Below, one piece after another: positions 25,775 to 34,134 of a stretch of 48,144 nucleotides of DNA (its first letter is position 1; each line of letters starts with the position of its first letter). The stretch is taken from contig DASPJR010000151.1 in the NCBI GenBank assembly GCA_035628505.1, positions 1-48,144 of the forward strand, written 5' to 3'. The position numbers and the translations under genes are program-made. A model generated the notes under the pieces. It was given only the letters and a program-made list of their open reading frames with translations. It was not told the DNA's origin and did not search any database. Source of the stretch: DASPJR01 sp035628505. GTDB lineage: Bacteria; Planctomycetota; SZUA-567; H5-PLA8.

Positions 25775-26025
25775 CGCAGAGGCGCGGAGAACACATTTGT
25801 AACGCCGCTTTTCAGGCGGCGAGTGAATCCGCGACTTGAAAAGTCGCGTTACATCCCGGGTTGGCCCAGCCCATCGGGCTGGGTGAGCGGAGCGAACAAG
25901 AAGCCGCAGGACAAACGTCCATAAAGTTTGGACACGCGCTCACCCGGACAAACGCCGTCCTGGAGCTTCTTGTGCCTGCGGCACACAGCCCGTTGGGCTG
26001 TGCCACCCAGCGAAGCTGTGCCACC
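25775..26025. repeat. Multi-hairpin intergenic repeat with interleaved stems
   Basis: This begins with a partial CACAGAG/GCGGAG-family repeat (25775-25795). The following stems are perfect: GTAACGC 25799-25805 with 25846-25852, enclosing CGCCGC/GCGGCG (25803-25821) and GCGACTT/AAGTCGC (25831-25847); CCCAGCCC/GGGCTGGG (25865-25883); CACAGCCC/GGGCTGTG (25984-26002). GGGTGAGCG 25881-25889 pairs with 25937-25945, and ACAAGAAGC 25896-25904 pairs with 25965-25973; these two cross, as in a pseudoknot. GGACAAACG occurs twice (25909, 25946), as does GCTGTGCCACC (25998, 26015). No gene is in the gap. Confidence 0.65.
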
Positions 26026-26111
26026 TAGAAAACCGTTCCACTGGACGTGGAGAAAGAACCGAAAGCACGGCCTGCGCGGTGTAGTTGTGAAGGGCATCGA
26101 TGAGGGGCGAG

Positions 26112-28460
26112 ATGATTTACACGAATAAATTGATGGCGCTGGTCTGTGCGGCACTGATGGGAACATTGCTGGCAGGCGAAGCTGCTCCCAAGCCGGCGCC
26201 GGCCAAGCCGAAAGCGCCTGTACGCAAAAAGCTGGATGCAAAATTCGCGGCGATGGATTACGGGCCGTTTCTGTCCGCATCGCTGGGAGCCGGCGAGAAC
26301 AACCTCGCGTACAAAGGCATCTTCGTCAAAGTCGATAAAGAGAAGAACGCCAGCATCTGCTTCGACACAGAAATGCTTCGCGTCTCCGCGGCGTGGACCG
26401 GCAACGGGTTGAGCCTGGCCGGCCGCAACTTCGCCGATGATTCAAACGATTACCCGATCATCGAAGGCCCGACGCAGTACATCACCAAGACGCGCCCGGG
26501 CTGGAGCAAAGACGGCAACCGTGAAGACCCGCGCGTACCGGCGACCGAAAACGGACCGAAGGACGGCCCGCTTCCCAAAGACTGGGCGAAGTACAAGGGT
26601 CTCTATATCAACGGCGACAAAGTCGTCTTTGCCTACACGGTTGGAAGCACGAGCGTGCTCGAACTTCCCGGCGCATCTGTGCAGGGGGAGAATGTCGGTT
26701 TCACGCGCACCTTGAATGTCGGCGCAAGCAACAAGCCGCTCGAACTGCTTGTCTGCGAAGTCGAAAAGTCCGCCATGACGGGCGCCTGTGTCGCGCCGTT
26801 GGGAGGCCCGCTCGGGAACGCAACGACCGCAGCCGCAAAATCAAATGTTGCCGCGTTGTCGACGAAAGACGACGTGACGCTTGCAGGTGTCATTGGTGCT
26901 CCCGAAGGCGCTGAATGGGAAATTGTCGATACGCGCGTGTACCTGAAGCTTCCGAAGCTCTCGTCAAACGCGTCGTTCAAAATTGTCGTCGCGAAGCTGC
27001 CTTCATCTGACGCAGCGAAGTTCACCGCGTTTCTGAGCGGCACGCCCGAGGATCTGCAGGCGCTCACGAAAGGCGGCGCGGCACGCTGGACTGAGAAGAT
27101 TACGACGCAGGGAACGCTCGGCACAGCCGATGGCGCTTACGTCGTCGATGTGCTCACCGCGCCCGAGCAGAATCCATACAAGAGCTGGCTGCGTTTCACG
27201 GCGCACGACTTCTTTAAAGATGGTCGCGCGGCGATTTGCACCTGGAACGGCGATGTCTGGATCGTCTCGGGCATCGATGACAAGCTCGATAACTTGCAGT
27301 GGAAGCGCTTCGCGACGGGTCTCGCTGCGCCCATGGGATTGAAGATCGTCGATGACGCCATCTATGTGAATGCGCGCGATCAGATCACGAAGCTTCACGA
27401 TCTGAACAGCGACGGCGAAGCCGACTTCTACGAAAATTTCAACAACGATTGTCTGCTCACGACGAACTTCCACGAATTCTGCTTCGATCTGCAGACTGAC
27501 AAAAATGGCGACTGGTACTTCGCGAAGGGCTCGCCGATCTGGGCCGGCTCTCTGCGCACGACGCCGCACAGCGGAGCGGTGATCAAGATGAGCAAAGACG
27601 GCTCGACGCTTGAAGTGCTTTGCTCCGGCCTGCGCGCGCCCAATGGCATCGGCGTAGGGCCCAATGGCGAAATCACCTGCAGCGACAACCAGGGCAACTG
27701 GACGCCCATGTGCCCGATCAACCTGATCAAAAAGGGCGCGTACTACGGATTCGTAAACGCCGGCGAAAAGCCCAAAGAGCGCGAGAATCCGATCGTATGG
27801 ATTCCGCACTCGGTTGACAAATCCACCAGCGGCCAGGTGTGGGTCGACAGCGACAAGTGGGGTCCGTTCAAAGGCCACATGTTCGCCGTGTCCTACGATT
27901 GCTCCGTCTTGCACGTTATTCTTGAAAAAGTCGGCGATGTCATGCAGGGCGGCGTCGTCAAACTGCCCTTCGCCTTCCCCAGCGGTCTGATGCGCGGCCG
28001 GTTTAATCCGGTCGACGGCCAATTCTACGTCAGTGGTTTGCGCGGCTGGTCAAGCCGTGCCGCGAAGGATTGCACGTTTCAGCGCATACGCTACACGGGC
28101 AAGCCGGCGAACATGATTTATTCGGCGAAAACGACCAAGAGCGGCTTCGAAGTCGTCTTTACCAATCCGCTCGACAAGGCAGCCGCCGAAGATCTTCAGA
28201 ACACGTCCGCCGAGCAGTTCACGATCGTGCGCTCGTCAGCATACGGCTCGTCCGAAAAATCGCTGCTCGATCCGAAGAAGAACGGACGCGACCCAGTCGA
28301 GATCAAGTCGGCGAAGCTCAGTGAAGACGGCAAGACGCTGACGCTTGAAATTCCGACGCTCAAACCGGTCACCAATTTTATATTGAAATTCAAGCTGAAG
28401 TCCGCCGATGGCGCGCCGATCAACCAGGAGCTGAACTACACGATCAACGCTCTGCCCTGA
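26112..28460 (+). CDS. Exported DUF6797 protein with sugar-dehydrogenase-like propeller
   Basis: A 782-residue exported protein. The ATG at 26112 is preceded by GAGGGGCGAG; an in-frame ATG at 26100 is an alternative. A signal peptide ends near LAG/EA, then a Pro/Lys/Ala-rich linker. Residues ~35-330 match the DUF6797 type found with planctomycete dehydrogenases (DYGPFLSASL, a GRNFADDSNDYPIIEGPTQY region). Residues ~345-670 form a six-bladed propeller like soluble sugar or sorbosone dehydrogenases (LKIVDDAIYVNARDQITKLHD, a DLNSDGEAD calcium-type loop, RAPNGIGVGPNGEI). The last ~100 residues are a strand-rich domain. Unlike many relatives there is no CxxCH heme motif, so electrons must leave through another carrier if it is a dehydrogenase. 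Secreted or periplasmic. Confidence 0.8.
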   Translation: MIYTNKLMALVCAALMGTLLAGEAAPKPAPAKPKAPVRKKLDAKFAAMDYGPFLSASLGAGENNLAYKGIFVKVDKEKNASICFDTEMLRVSAAWTGNGLSLAGRNFADDSNDYPIIEGPTQYITKTRPGWSKDGNREDPRVPATENGPKDGPLPKDWAKYKGLYINGDKVVFAYTVGSTSVLELPGASVQGENVGFTRTLNVGASNKPLELLVCEVEKSAMTGACVAPLGGPLGNATTAAAKSNVAALSTKDDVTLAGVIGAPEGAEWEIVDTRVYLKLPKLSSNASFKIVVAKLPSSDAAKFTAFLSGTPEDLQALTKGGAARWTEKITTQGTLGTADGAYVVDVLTAPEQNPYKSWLRFTAHDFFKDGRAAICTWNGDVWIVSGIDDKLDNLQWKRFATGLAAPMGLKIVDDAIYVNARDQITKLHDLNSDGEADFYENFNNDCLLTTNFHEFCFDLQTDKNGDWYFAKGSPIWAGSLRTTPHSGAVIKMSKDGSTLEVLCSGLRAPNGIGVGPNGEITCSDNQGNWTPMCPINLIKKGAYYGFVNAGEKPKERENPIVWIPHSVDKSTSGQVWVDSDKWGPFKGHMFAVSYDCSVLHVILEKVGDVMQGGVVKLPFAFPSGLMRGRFNPVDGQFYVSGLRGWSSRAAKDCTFQRIRYTGKPANMIYSAKTTKSGFEVVFTNPLDKAAAEDLQNTSAEQFTIVRSSAYGSSEKSLLDPKKNGRDPVEIKSAKLSEDGKTLTLEIPTLKPVTNFILKFKLKSADGAPINQELNYTINALP

Positions 28461-28474
28461 TAAATCTTGCCAGT

Positions 28475-28511
28475 GCGGGCAAAATTCTGGTGCTTTATGC
28501 CCGCGCTTTTG
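28475..28511 (+). terminator. Probable terminator after the DUF6797 gene
   Basis: GCGGGCA at 28475-28481 pairs with TGCCCGC at 28498-28504 across a 16-base loop and is followed by a short T-rich run (GCTTTTG), about 15 bases after the stop codon. Confidence 0.45.
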
Positions 28512-28545
28512 TACACTCTTTTGCTTCGCGCTTTAAGCGCACAGG

Positions 28546-28565
28546 GGCGGCCTTCACGGGCCGCC
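28546..28565 (+). other. GC-rich hairpin in the ychF leader
   Basis: GGCGGCC at 28546-28552 pairs with GGCCGCC at 28559-28565 around a 6-base loop, about 50 bases before the ychF start. A second small dyad, GCGCTT-T-AAGCGC, lies at 28528-28540. They may be attenuating structures or part of the upstream termination zone; no long T tract follows. Confidence 0.4.
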
Positions 28566-28614
28566 TCTTCAATTACTAGATTCGCTGATCCTTTCAGGAA
28601 AGTTGGAGTGCAGC

Positions 28615-29709
28615 ATGGGTTTTAATTGCGGTATCGTTGGCTTACCGAATGTCGGAAAAAGCACCATCTTCAATGCATTGACAATGACGCAGTCGGCGCA
28701 GGCGGCGAATTATCCGTTCTGCACGATTGATCCGAACGCGGGCATGGTCACTGTTCCCGATCCGCGCCTGTGGGTGCTCAAGGATATTGCCAGGACTAAC
28801 AAGGTGATCCCGACTCAGATTGAGCTCGTCGACATCGCCGGCCTGGTTAAAGGCGCAGCTCAGGGGCTGGGCAAAGGCAACGCGTTCCTCTCCGCCATCA
28901 AGATGGTTGACGCGGTACTGCATGTCGTCCGCTGCTTCGACGATTCGGACGTTGTTCACGTCGATGGAAAGGTCGATCCAGTGCGCGATATAGAAGTCAT
29001 CGACATGGAGCTGATCTTCAAGGACGAAGACACCGTAAAGAACAAGCTCAAGCGCTGCGCCAAGAGCAAGAATGACAAGGAAGCGCTTGCCGCCGTTCCG
29101 GTGCTCGAAAAGACAATCAAGCTGCTTAATGATCTCATTCCAGTTCGCGCACAAAGACTGACGCCAGAAGAGCTCGTCCACCTGGCAGACTGTCATCTGA
29201 TCACAGCCAAGCCGATGCTGTTCGTCTGCAACATTGGCGAAAACGATATTGCCGGCGGCGGCAACGCGCACAGCAAAGCCGTCTTCGCGCATGCGGAAAA
29301 AGTCGGCGCGAAGGCGATCCTGATCTCCGGCAAGATCGAATCTGAATTGGTTCAGCTCAGCGAAGAAGAACGCAAGTCGTTCATGGAGACGCTGGGCATG
29401 CACGAGGCCGGCGTCGACCGCCTCGTGCGCGCAGGCTATGACCTGCTCGGCCTGGCGACGTACTTTACCGCCGGTGAAAAAGAAGTGCGCGCCTGGCAGA
29501 TCCAGAAGGGCTGGAAAGCGCCGCGCGCCGCTGGCGTGATTCACACGGATTTCGAAAAAGGCTTCATCCGCGCCGAGGTCGCCAGCTACGACGATTACGT
29601 CGCCAACAAGGGTGAAAAAGGCTGCCGCACCGCCGGCAAGCTGCGCACGGAAGGCAAGGACTACGTGGTTGCCGACGGCGACGTGATGCACTTCCTGTTC
29701 AACAAATAA
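28615..29709 (+). CDS. ychF: Ribosome-binding ATPase YchF
   Basis: A universally conserved Obg-family protein that prefers ATP and binds ribosomes. Start at 28615 (364 residues), with GGAG at proper distance, is preferred to the ATG four codons upstream. The P loop GLPNVGKST is near residues 9-17, the DIAGLVKGA switch near 70-78, and NIGEND replaces the usual G4 NKxD, as expected for YchF. The C-terminal TGS-like domain includes FTAGEKEVRAW, RAAGVIHTDFEKGFIRAEV and DGDVMHF. Length is normal (about 363 in E. coli). It converges with the P-loop kinase gene with a 7-base gap. Confidence 0.97.
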   Translation: MGFNCGIVGLPNVGKSTIFNALTMTQSAQAANYPFCTIDPNAGMVTVPDPRLWVLKDIARTNKVIPTQIELVDIAGLVKGAAQGLGKGNAFLSAIKMVDAVLHVVRCFDDSDVVHVDGKVDPVRDIEVIDMELIFKDEDTVKNKLKRCAKSKNDKEALAAVPVLEKTIKLLNDLIPVRAQRLTPEELVHLADCHLITAKPMLFVCNIGENDIAGGGNAHSKAVFAHAEKVGAKAILISGKIESELVQLSEEERKSFMETLGMHEAGVDRLVRAGYDLLGLATYFTAGEKEVRAWQIQKGWKAPRAAGVIHTDFEKGFIRAEVASYDDYVANKGEKGCRTAGKLRTEGKDYVVADGDVMHFLFNK

Positions 29710-29716
29710 GGCGCGC

Positions 29717-30340
29717 TCAAGCGTCGTTCGAAATTATCAGGTGCGCGGACGACTTCGGGTCGTCCGCTTGCATATGAAAGCGCTGCGCCGGGAAATAATG
29801 CGTCTCATAATCCGATTCAAGCTGCCCACGCGGAGCGCCTTCCTGGTTCCGGTTCAAGGCTCGCTTAAGCGCCGTTTCGAACGAGCAGTCGATCCAGATG
29901 CGCAGATCAAAGCGGTTCTGCAGCTCCCGGGTGAAAAGAAAGCTGCCCTCCAGCACGATCACATTCACATTCGAGAATGCAAACGGATGCGTGTACGCGC
30001 TGCCATCACGGCGGAAGAGCTGCGCTTCAACAGAAATTGAGCCACTCTGCCGCAGCGGTTCGATAAGTTTCTCAAAGAGGCCGCGCGTGTTATAGGCATT
30101 GCGGTAGAAGTGCTCACCCGGGTTGGCCAGATTGTATCGCTCAGCCGGCGGCGTGCGCCAGTCATCCAGCCCAAGCAGCGCAACGGCGAGGCACTCGCGA
30201 CGGAGCGTCTCAGCCGCATTTGCAGCCAAAAAGGTTTTGCCCGCCCCATCAATTCCGCTGATTCCCACCAGTAAAATACGCGGCGCAGATTGCCTGTATG
30301 CCGCATGTATGGCCGCGGAAATCCGCGAAACGCTGCTCAA
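29717..30340 (-). CDS. Uridine kinase-like P-loop kinase
   Basis: A 207-residue cytosolic protein with a Walker A motif GISGIDGAGKT at residues ~26-36 and the overall plan of the uridine kinase/phosphoribulokinase group: a GLDDWRTP segment where the substrate-binding loop lies, a strand VNVIVLEGSFLF corresponding to Walker B, and a short lid region with paired Arg. Its start overlaps the end of the hybrid histidine kinase gene by four bases, so the two are co-translated. Whether it phosphorylates a nucleoside or another small molecule cannot be told. The coupling to a signalling kinase is probably operonic convenience. Confidence 0.8.
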   Translation of the reverse strand: MSSVSRISAAIHAAYRQSAPRILLVGISGIDGAGKTFLAANAAETLRRECLAVALLGLDDWRTPPAERYNLANPGEHFYRNAYNTRGLFEKLIEPLRQSGSISVEAQLFRRDGSAYTHPFAFSNVNVIVLEGSFLFTRELQNRFDLRIWIDCSFETALKRALNRNQEGAPRGQLESDYETHYFPAQRFHMQADDPKSSAHLIISNDA

Positions 30341-32559
30341 GCTTTCTCCTCGTGAACAGCCGGCGCTGCGACCGGTGTGAACTTTAATGTCGATATCAGC
30401 CGCTCCAGCGTTTCGGGATCAACGGGCTTGGTCAGATGATAGTCAAAGCCCGCATCTTTGGCGTGCTTCTGGTCTTCTTCCTGGCCGTATCCGGTCAGCG
30501 CAACGAACAAGGTCTGCGGCATTTGCGAACGCAATTCGCGGCAGACGTCGTATCCGCTCAGCCCGCCCGGCAAGCCAATATCGCAGAGCACCACCTCCGG
30601 CTTCTGCGTCCGCGCCGCGCGTATTCCCTCCTGGCCATTACGGGCGACTTCGACGTCGTGATGATTCAGCTTAAGGAGCATCTTCAGACTTTCTGCAGCA
30701 TCTGCATTGTCCTCCACGATCAGGATTTTTCGCGCAACATGCGGAACGCTGTGTTCATGCGGCACCCTCGGATGAAGGTGAGAGATCTCGAGCGGCAGAC
30801 TGATACTAAAAGATGCACCGCGACCCGCACCGTCGCTAAAAACCGAGACTGATCCGCCGTGCAGGCCGATGAGGCCCTTTACCAGAGCCAGGCCCAGACC
30901 AAGGCCGCCGCGATTGCGGTCGAGACTCTGCTCGGCCTGCGCAAACGGCTGAAAAAGCCGCCCCAGCAAAGCCGAATCAATACCGATACCGTTATCGCGC
31001 ACAACAATACGCGCATTTGCGCCTTCGTTCTCGAGCAGCACTTCCACCAGGCCCCCCGAGGCCGTGAATTTCTGCGCGTTATGCAGCAGATTGCCGATGC
31101 ACTGCGCCAGTCGCGTGCGGTCGCCGGTTACCCAGAGTTCCCGCTGCGGCATAGAGAGACTCAGCCGGACATTGTTCTGCTCGAATCCGGTGCGATAGTC
31201 CTCCACGGTGGTGCGCACGAGCGCGCCGAGTTCCAGCATTTCCTTGCGCAGCAGAATTTTTCCGCGCGTAATACGCGAAACATCCAGCAGATCATCGATG
31301 ATCTTCGACATGTGACCGATCTGCCGGTCGATCATGCTGCGCAACCGCTCAAGCGTCTCGTTGGCGGGGCCGATCTTGCGCATCGCGTGCGCCGCATTAC
31401 GGATCGGGCCAAGCGGATTTCGCAGTTCGTGCGCCAGCATCGCCAGGAATTCATCTTTCCGCCGGTCCGCGTCCCGCAGCGCCTGTTCGTAAAGCTTGAT
31501 ATCCGTGATATCCAGCGAGCAGCCGACGCACTGCTCCACTTCCCCTTCCCGGTTGAGCAGCGGCATGCCGATCGATTTGACCCATCTGAACTCACCGTCG
31601 GCGCGACGCAGCCGCACCGTGGATTCAAAGCGAGCCTTGTCGCGCAGGGCCTGGTCGTATGCGGCAAGATACGCCTTTGCATCATCGGGATGAAGCAGCT
31701 CCGCCCAACCGACGCCCGCAATCTGCTGCAGCGTTCTTCCAGTGAACTGCTCGTAATGCCGGTTTACAAAGGCACAGCCGTCACGGTTGTTCACCCAGAT
31801 CAGCACCGGCGCCGTGTCGGCCATGGTCCGGAAGCGGTTCTCGCTCTCCTGCAGCGCGGTGTTTTGGCGCTGAAGCTCGCTGAGCATGCGGTTGAACTGG
31901 TCGATCAAGATGCCAATCTCGTCCTCGGACGTATGTGGAACGCGGATCGAGAAATCCCTGGTCTCTGTCACGTTGCGTGCCGCGTGTGTCAGCTTCGAAA
32001 GCGGCGAGGAGATCACGCGTTGAATCAAGGCGGCCATCAGGAACGACATTAACGCGCCGAGGAGAACGATAAAGGTGACGACGCCTTTGTAGATCCCCAG
32101 CCGGTTCTGTACACGCGTCAAATCAGCACGAACGTACAGGATTCCAAACGTGTCCAGCCCCTGTTTGATGGGAAGCACAATCTCGATCGCTTCATCATCC
32201 ATCCTGTAGCCGGAGAGTAGCGGGGGCGCCGCCGGAACCGAATTCTGCTGACGTTCAAATGATGCGAACAGTTTTTTCTCATTGTCATAGATCGCAGCGA
32301 GGAGAAAGTCAGGTCGCAACGCGAGCGTCTGCAGAGTCGTCGTGGCGTCCTGCTTGTCTTTGAATGCCATCGCCGCGGTGACATTATCGGCTGTGATTTC
32401 TGTAATCGAAGTGTAGTCGGCAACAGTCGCTTCCCGGAGCGACGCCTTTTCGTAATAATAGAAAGCCACACCAGCCGCGCCCAGCACAAGCGTGCTGGTT
32501 CCCGCGATCAGGATCGCGATTTTCCAGCTGATGGAGAGCCTTCTAAAGGGAGTCCACAT
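30337..32559 (-). CDS. Hybrid sensor histidine kinase with C-terminal receiver
   Basis: A 740-residue inner-membrane sensor. Transmembrane helices lie at ~13-35 and ~158-180, enclosing a ~120-residue periplasmic sensor of the kind found in CHASE-like kinases (includes TADNVTAAMAFKD). A HAMP linker (~180-232), a PAS domain (~240-358, PDDAKAY and GEFRWVKSIG with a PAC end), a HisKA domain with phospho-accepting His377 in LAHELRNPLG, and an HATPase domain with N, G1 (DNGIGID) and G2 (GGLGLGLALV) boxes follow. The C-terminal receiver (~611-730) has Asp660 in VVLCDIGLPG and Lys in HLTKPVD. No separate response regulator lies beside it; output probably goes through a phosphorelay. The signal is unknown. 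Confidence 0.93.
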   Translation of the reverse strand: MWTPFRRLSISWKIAILIAGTSTLVLGAAGVAFYYYEKASLREATVADYTSITEITADNVTAAMAFKDKQDATTTLQTLALRPDFLLAAIYDNEKKLFASFERQQNSVPAAPPLLSGYRMDDEAIEIVLPIKQGLDTFGILYVRADLTRVQNRLGIYKGVVTFIVLLGALMSFLMAALIQRVISSPLSKLTHAARNVTETRDFSIRVPHTSEDEIGILIDQFNRMLSELQRQNTALQESENRFRTMADTAPVLIWVNNRDGCAFVNRHYEQFTGRTLQQIAGVGWAELLHPDDAKAYLAAYDQALRDKARFESTVRLRRADGEFRWVKSIGMPLLNREGEVEQCVGCSLDITDIKLYEQALRDADRRKDEFLAMLAHELRNPLGPIRNAAHAMRKIGPANETLERLRSMIDRQIGHMSKIIDDLLDVSRITRGKILLRKEMLELGALVRTTVEDYRTGFEQNNVRLSLSMPQRELWVTGDRTRLAQCIGNLLHNAQKFTASGGLVEVLLENEGANARIVVRDNGIGIDSALLGRLFQPFAQAEQSLDRNRGGLGLGLALVKGLIGLHGGSVSVFSDGAGRGASFSISLPLEISHLHPRVPHEHSVPHVARKILIVEDNADAAESLKMLLKLNHHDVEVARNGQEGIRAARTQKPEVVLCDIGLPGGLSGYDVCRELRSQMPQTLFVALTGYGQEEDQKHAKDAGFDYHLTKPVDPETLERLISTLKFTPVAAPAVHEEKA

Positions 32560-32822
32560 CAGCGCCTTCTCACCAGCTTAGTGAAGCCGCATATTCCGAG
32601 GATTTCATCGAAGTGCTTCATAAAGATAATTCAAAATTCTACGCGCAATCGCGCGATTTTCTATCAATGGCAGAGTTAAAAATAAAAATTAGATGTTCTC
32701 GCACCGTGAATCCAGACTGAAGCAACTTGGCAGACTGATTCGCCTGATCTGGCATTCCGAATGCCTAGTTGCTCCTCACGAAATGACGGCACTGACTTCG
32801 CCGGGATGAGGAATTAAAAGCA
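32560..32822. promoter_or_regulatory. Divergent gap between histidine kinase and alcohol dehydrogenase
   Basis: No gene is seen. It contains a perfect 12-base palindrome AATCGCGCGATT at 32647-32658 and an A-rich stretch (32680-32692) that could hold promoter elements. Promoters for both flanking genes are expected here, but none is clear-cut. Confidence 0.3.
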
Positions 32823-33941
32823 ATGTATAAGACAAAAGCCTATTCCGCGGCGGGCGCGACATCGCCGTTGGCCTTCAGCACAATTCCGCGGCGCGACCTG
32901 ATGGAACGTGACGTGCAGATCGAAATCTTGTATTGCGGAATCTGCCACTCGGACCTGCATGCGGTGCGGAACGAGTGGAGCAGTTTCATGCCGACTGTCT
33001 ACCCCATCGTGCCTGGCCACGAAATCGTAGGCCGCGTCACCAGGGTTGGCTCGGCAGTCACTCGACACAGGCCCGGCGATCTTGTCGCCGTGGGCTGCCT
33101 GGTTGACGCGGACCGCTCCTGCGCCCAGTGCAGGGCGGGCCTGGAACAATTCTGCCCGAATTTGACGCTCACATTTAATTCGCCCGATAAGCACCTGGGC
33201 GGCGTGACGTACGGCGGCTACTCCGATAGCATCGTCGTGGATGAACACTTTGTCCTGCGAGTGCCTTCCAATCTCAATCTTGCCGCAGCGGCGCCGCTTC
33301 TGTGTGCCGGAATTACAACCTTTTCGCCTCTGCGTCACTGGGACGTGGGCAACGGCAAGAAGGCCGGCATCGTGGGCCTCGGCGGACTGGGCCACATGGG
33401 CGTAAAATTCGCGCGCGCGTTTGGTGCCCACGTTGTTGTTTTCACCACGTCGCCACGCAAGAAAGAAGACGCGCTCCGTCTTGGCGCGCATGAAGTCGTC
33501 GTTTCGAGCAATACCGAGGAAATGAGAAAGCACACTGGCAGCTTCGACTTTATTCTCGACACCGTTTCTGCCGAGCACGACATCAACGCGTACATTCATC
33601 TGCTGCGTCGTGACGGAAATCTCACCATTGTCGGCGCACCCGCCAGGCCACTGGGCGTATCAGCGTTCGGACTCATCATGGGACGTCGGAGCTTTTCGGG
33701 ATCGAACATCGGCGGCATCGCGGAGACCCAGGAGATGCTCGATTTCTGCGGCGCGCACAACATCACCGCCGACGTCGAAGTCATCCCCATTCAAAAAGCC
33801 AACGAGGCTTACGAACGGCTGCTCAAGTCCGACGTGAAGTACCGCTTCTCCATCGATATGGAATCCCTCAGGTCTGAAGCAGCATCGGAAGAGAGTGCCA
33901 GGGTGCCGCAGGGCGAACTTTCGCCAGCTGGAATCGGGTGA
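32823..33941 (+). CDS. Zinc-dependent NAD(P) alcohol dehydrogenase, YahK/cinnamyl-alcohol type
   Basis: A 372-residue medium-chain dehydrogenase; GAGG precedes the ATG. Catalytic zinc ligands are in CGICHSDLH (Cys38) and GHEIVG (His66/Glu67). The Rossmann loop GLGGLGHMGV is near residues 182-191, and TTSPRKKEDALRLGA follows, as in the NADPH-preferring YahK/AdhC/CAD group, which reduce aldehydes. Structural-zinc site: three Cys of the usual four are present (Cys100, Cys103, Cys111 in SCAQCRAGLEQFC); the position of the first is occupied by Asp in the sequence VDADRSC, so zinc binding there may be altered. About 20 extra residues extend the C-terminus. Cytosolic; the physiological aldehyde is unknown. 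Confidence 0.92.
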   Translation: MYKTKAYSAAGATSPLAFSTIPRRDLMERDVQIEILYCGICHSDLHAVRNEWSSFMPTVYPIVPGHEIVGRVTRVGSAVTRHRPGDLVAVGCLVDADRSCAQCRAGLEQFCPNLTLTFNSPDKHLGGVTYGGYSDSIVVDEHFVLRVPSNLNLAAAAPLLCAGITTFSPLRHWDVGNGKKAGIVGLGGLGHMGVKFARAFGAHVVVFTTSPRKKEDALRLGAHEVVVSSNTEEMRKHTGSFDFILDTVSAEHDINAYIHLLRRDGNLTIVGAPARPLGVSAFGLIMGRRSFSGSNIGGIAETQEMLDFCGAHNITADVEVIPIQKANEAYERLLKSDVKYRFSIDMESLRSEAASEESARVPQGELSPAGIG

Positions 33942-33953
33942 GACTGGAATTTG

Positions 33954-34085
33954 ATGTTTCATGCAACACGCCCGGCAGTCTGTCTACTCGACTGCCGCGT
34001 TCATAAGGAATTCGACGAGCCCGCGCATCTCTCCCAAGCACTGCTTTCGGAAGCGATCAATTCGCTGCGAAAACCGCCGCCTTGA
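33954..34085 (+). CDS. Possible 43-residue ORF, doubtful
   Basis: An open frame of 43 codons begins with ATG 12 bases after the alcohol dehydrogenase stop and ends with TGA, in the gap before the ceramidase-like gene. Only GGAA lies upstream as a weak ribosome-binding signal. The peptide has no membrane segment or recognisable motif. It is reported because it fills most of an otherwise empty 190-base gap; it may be chance. Confidence 0.2.
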   Translation: MFHATRPAVCLLDCRVHKEFDEPAHLSQALLSEAINSLRKPPP

Positions 34086-34134
34086 GCGCAACCTACGGCG
34101 TACTCAACAATGATCTTTGGAAGGAGTCGCCCCG

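Noticed and set aside
27003..28022. 339-codon minus-strand frame opposite the DUF6797 protein
   Set aside because: Antisense shadow of a well-supported exported protein; no ribosome-binding site or domain.
28642..29691. 349-codon minus-strand frame opposite ychF
   Set aside because: ychF is unambiguous; the antisense frame is open only because of codon bias.
30859..32052. 397-codon plus-strand frame opposite the histidine kinase
   Set aside because: The kinase has all expected boxes on the minus strand; the opposite frame shows no motif.
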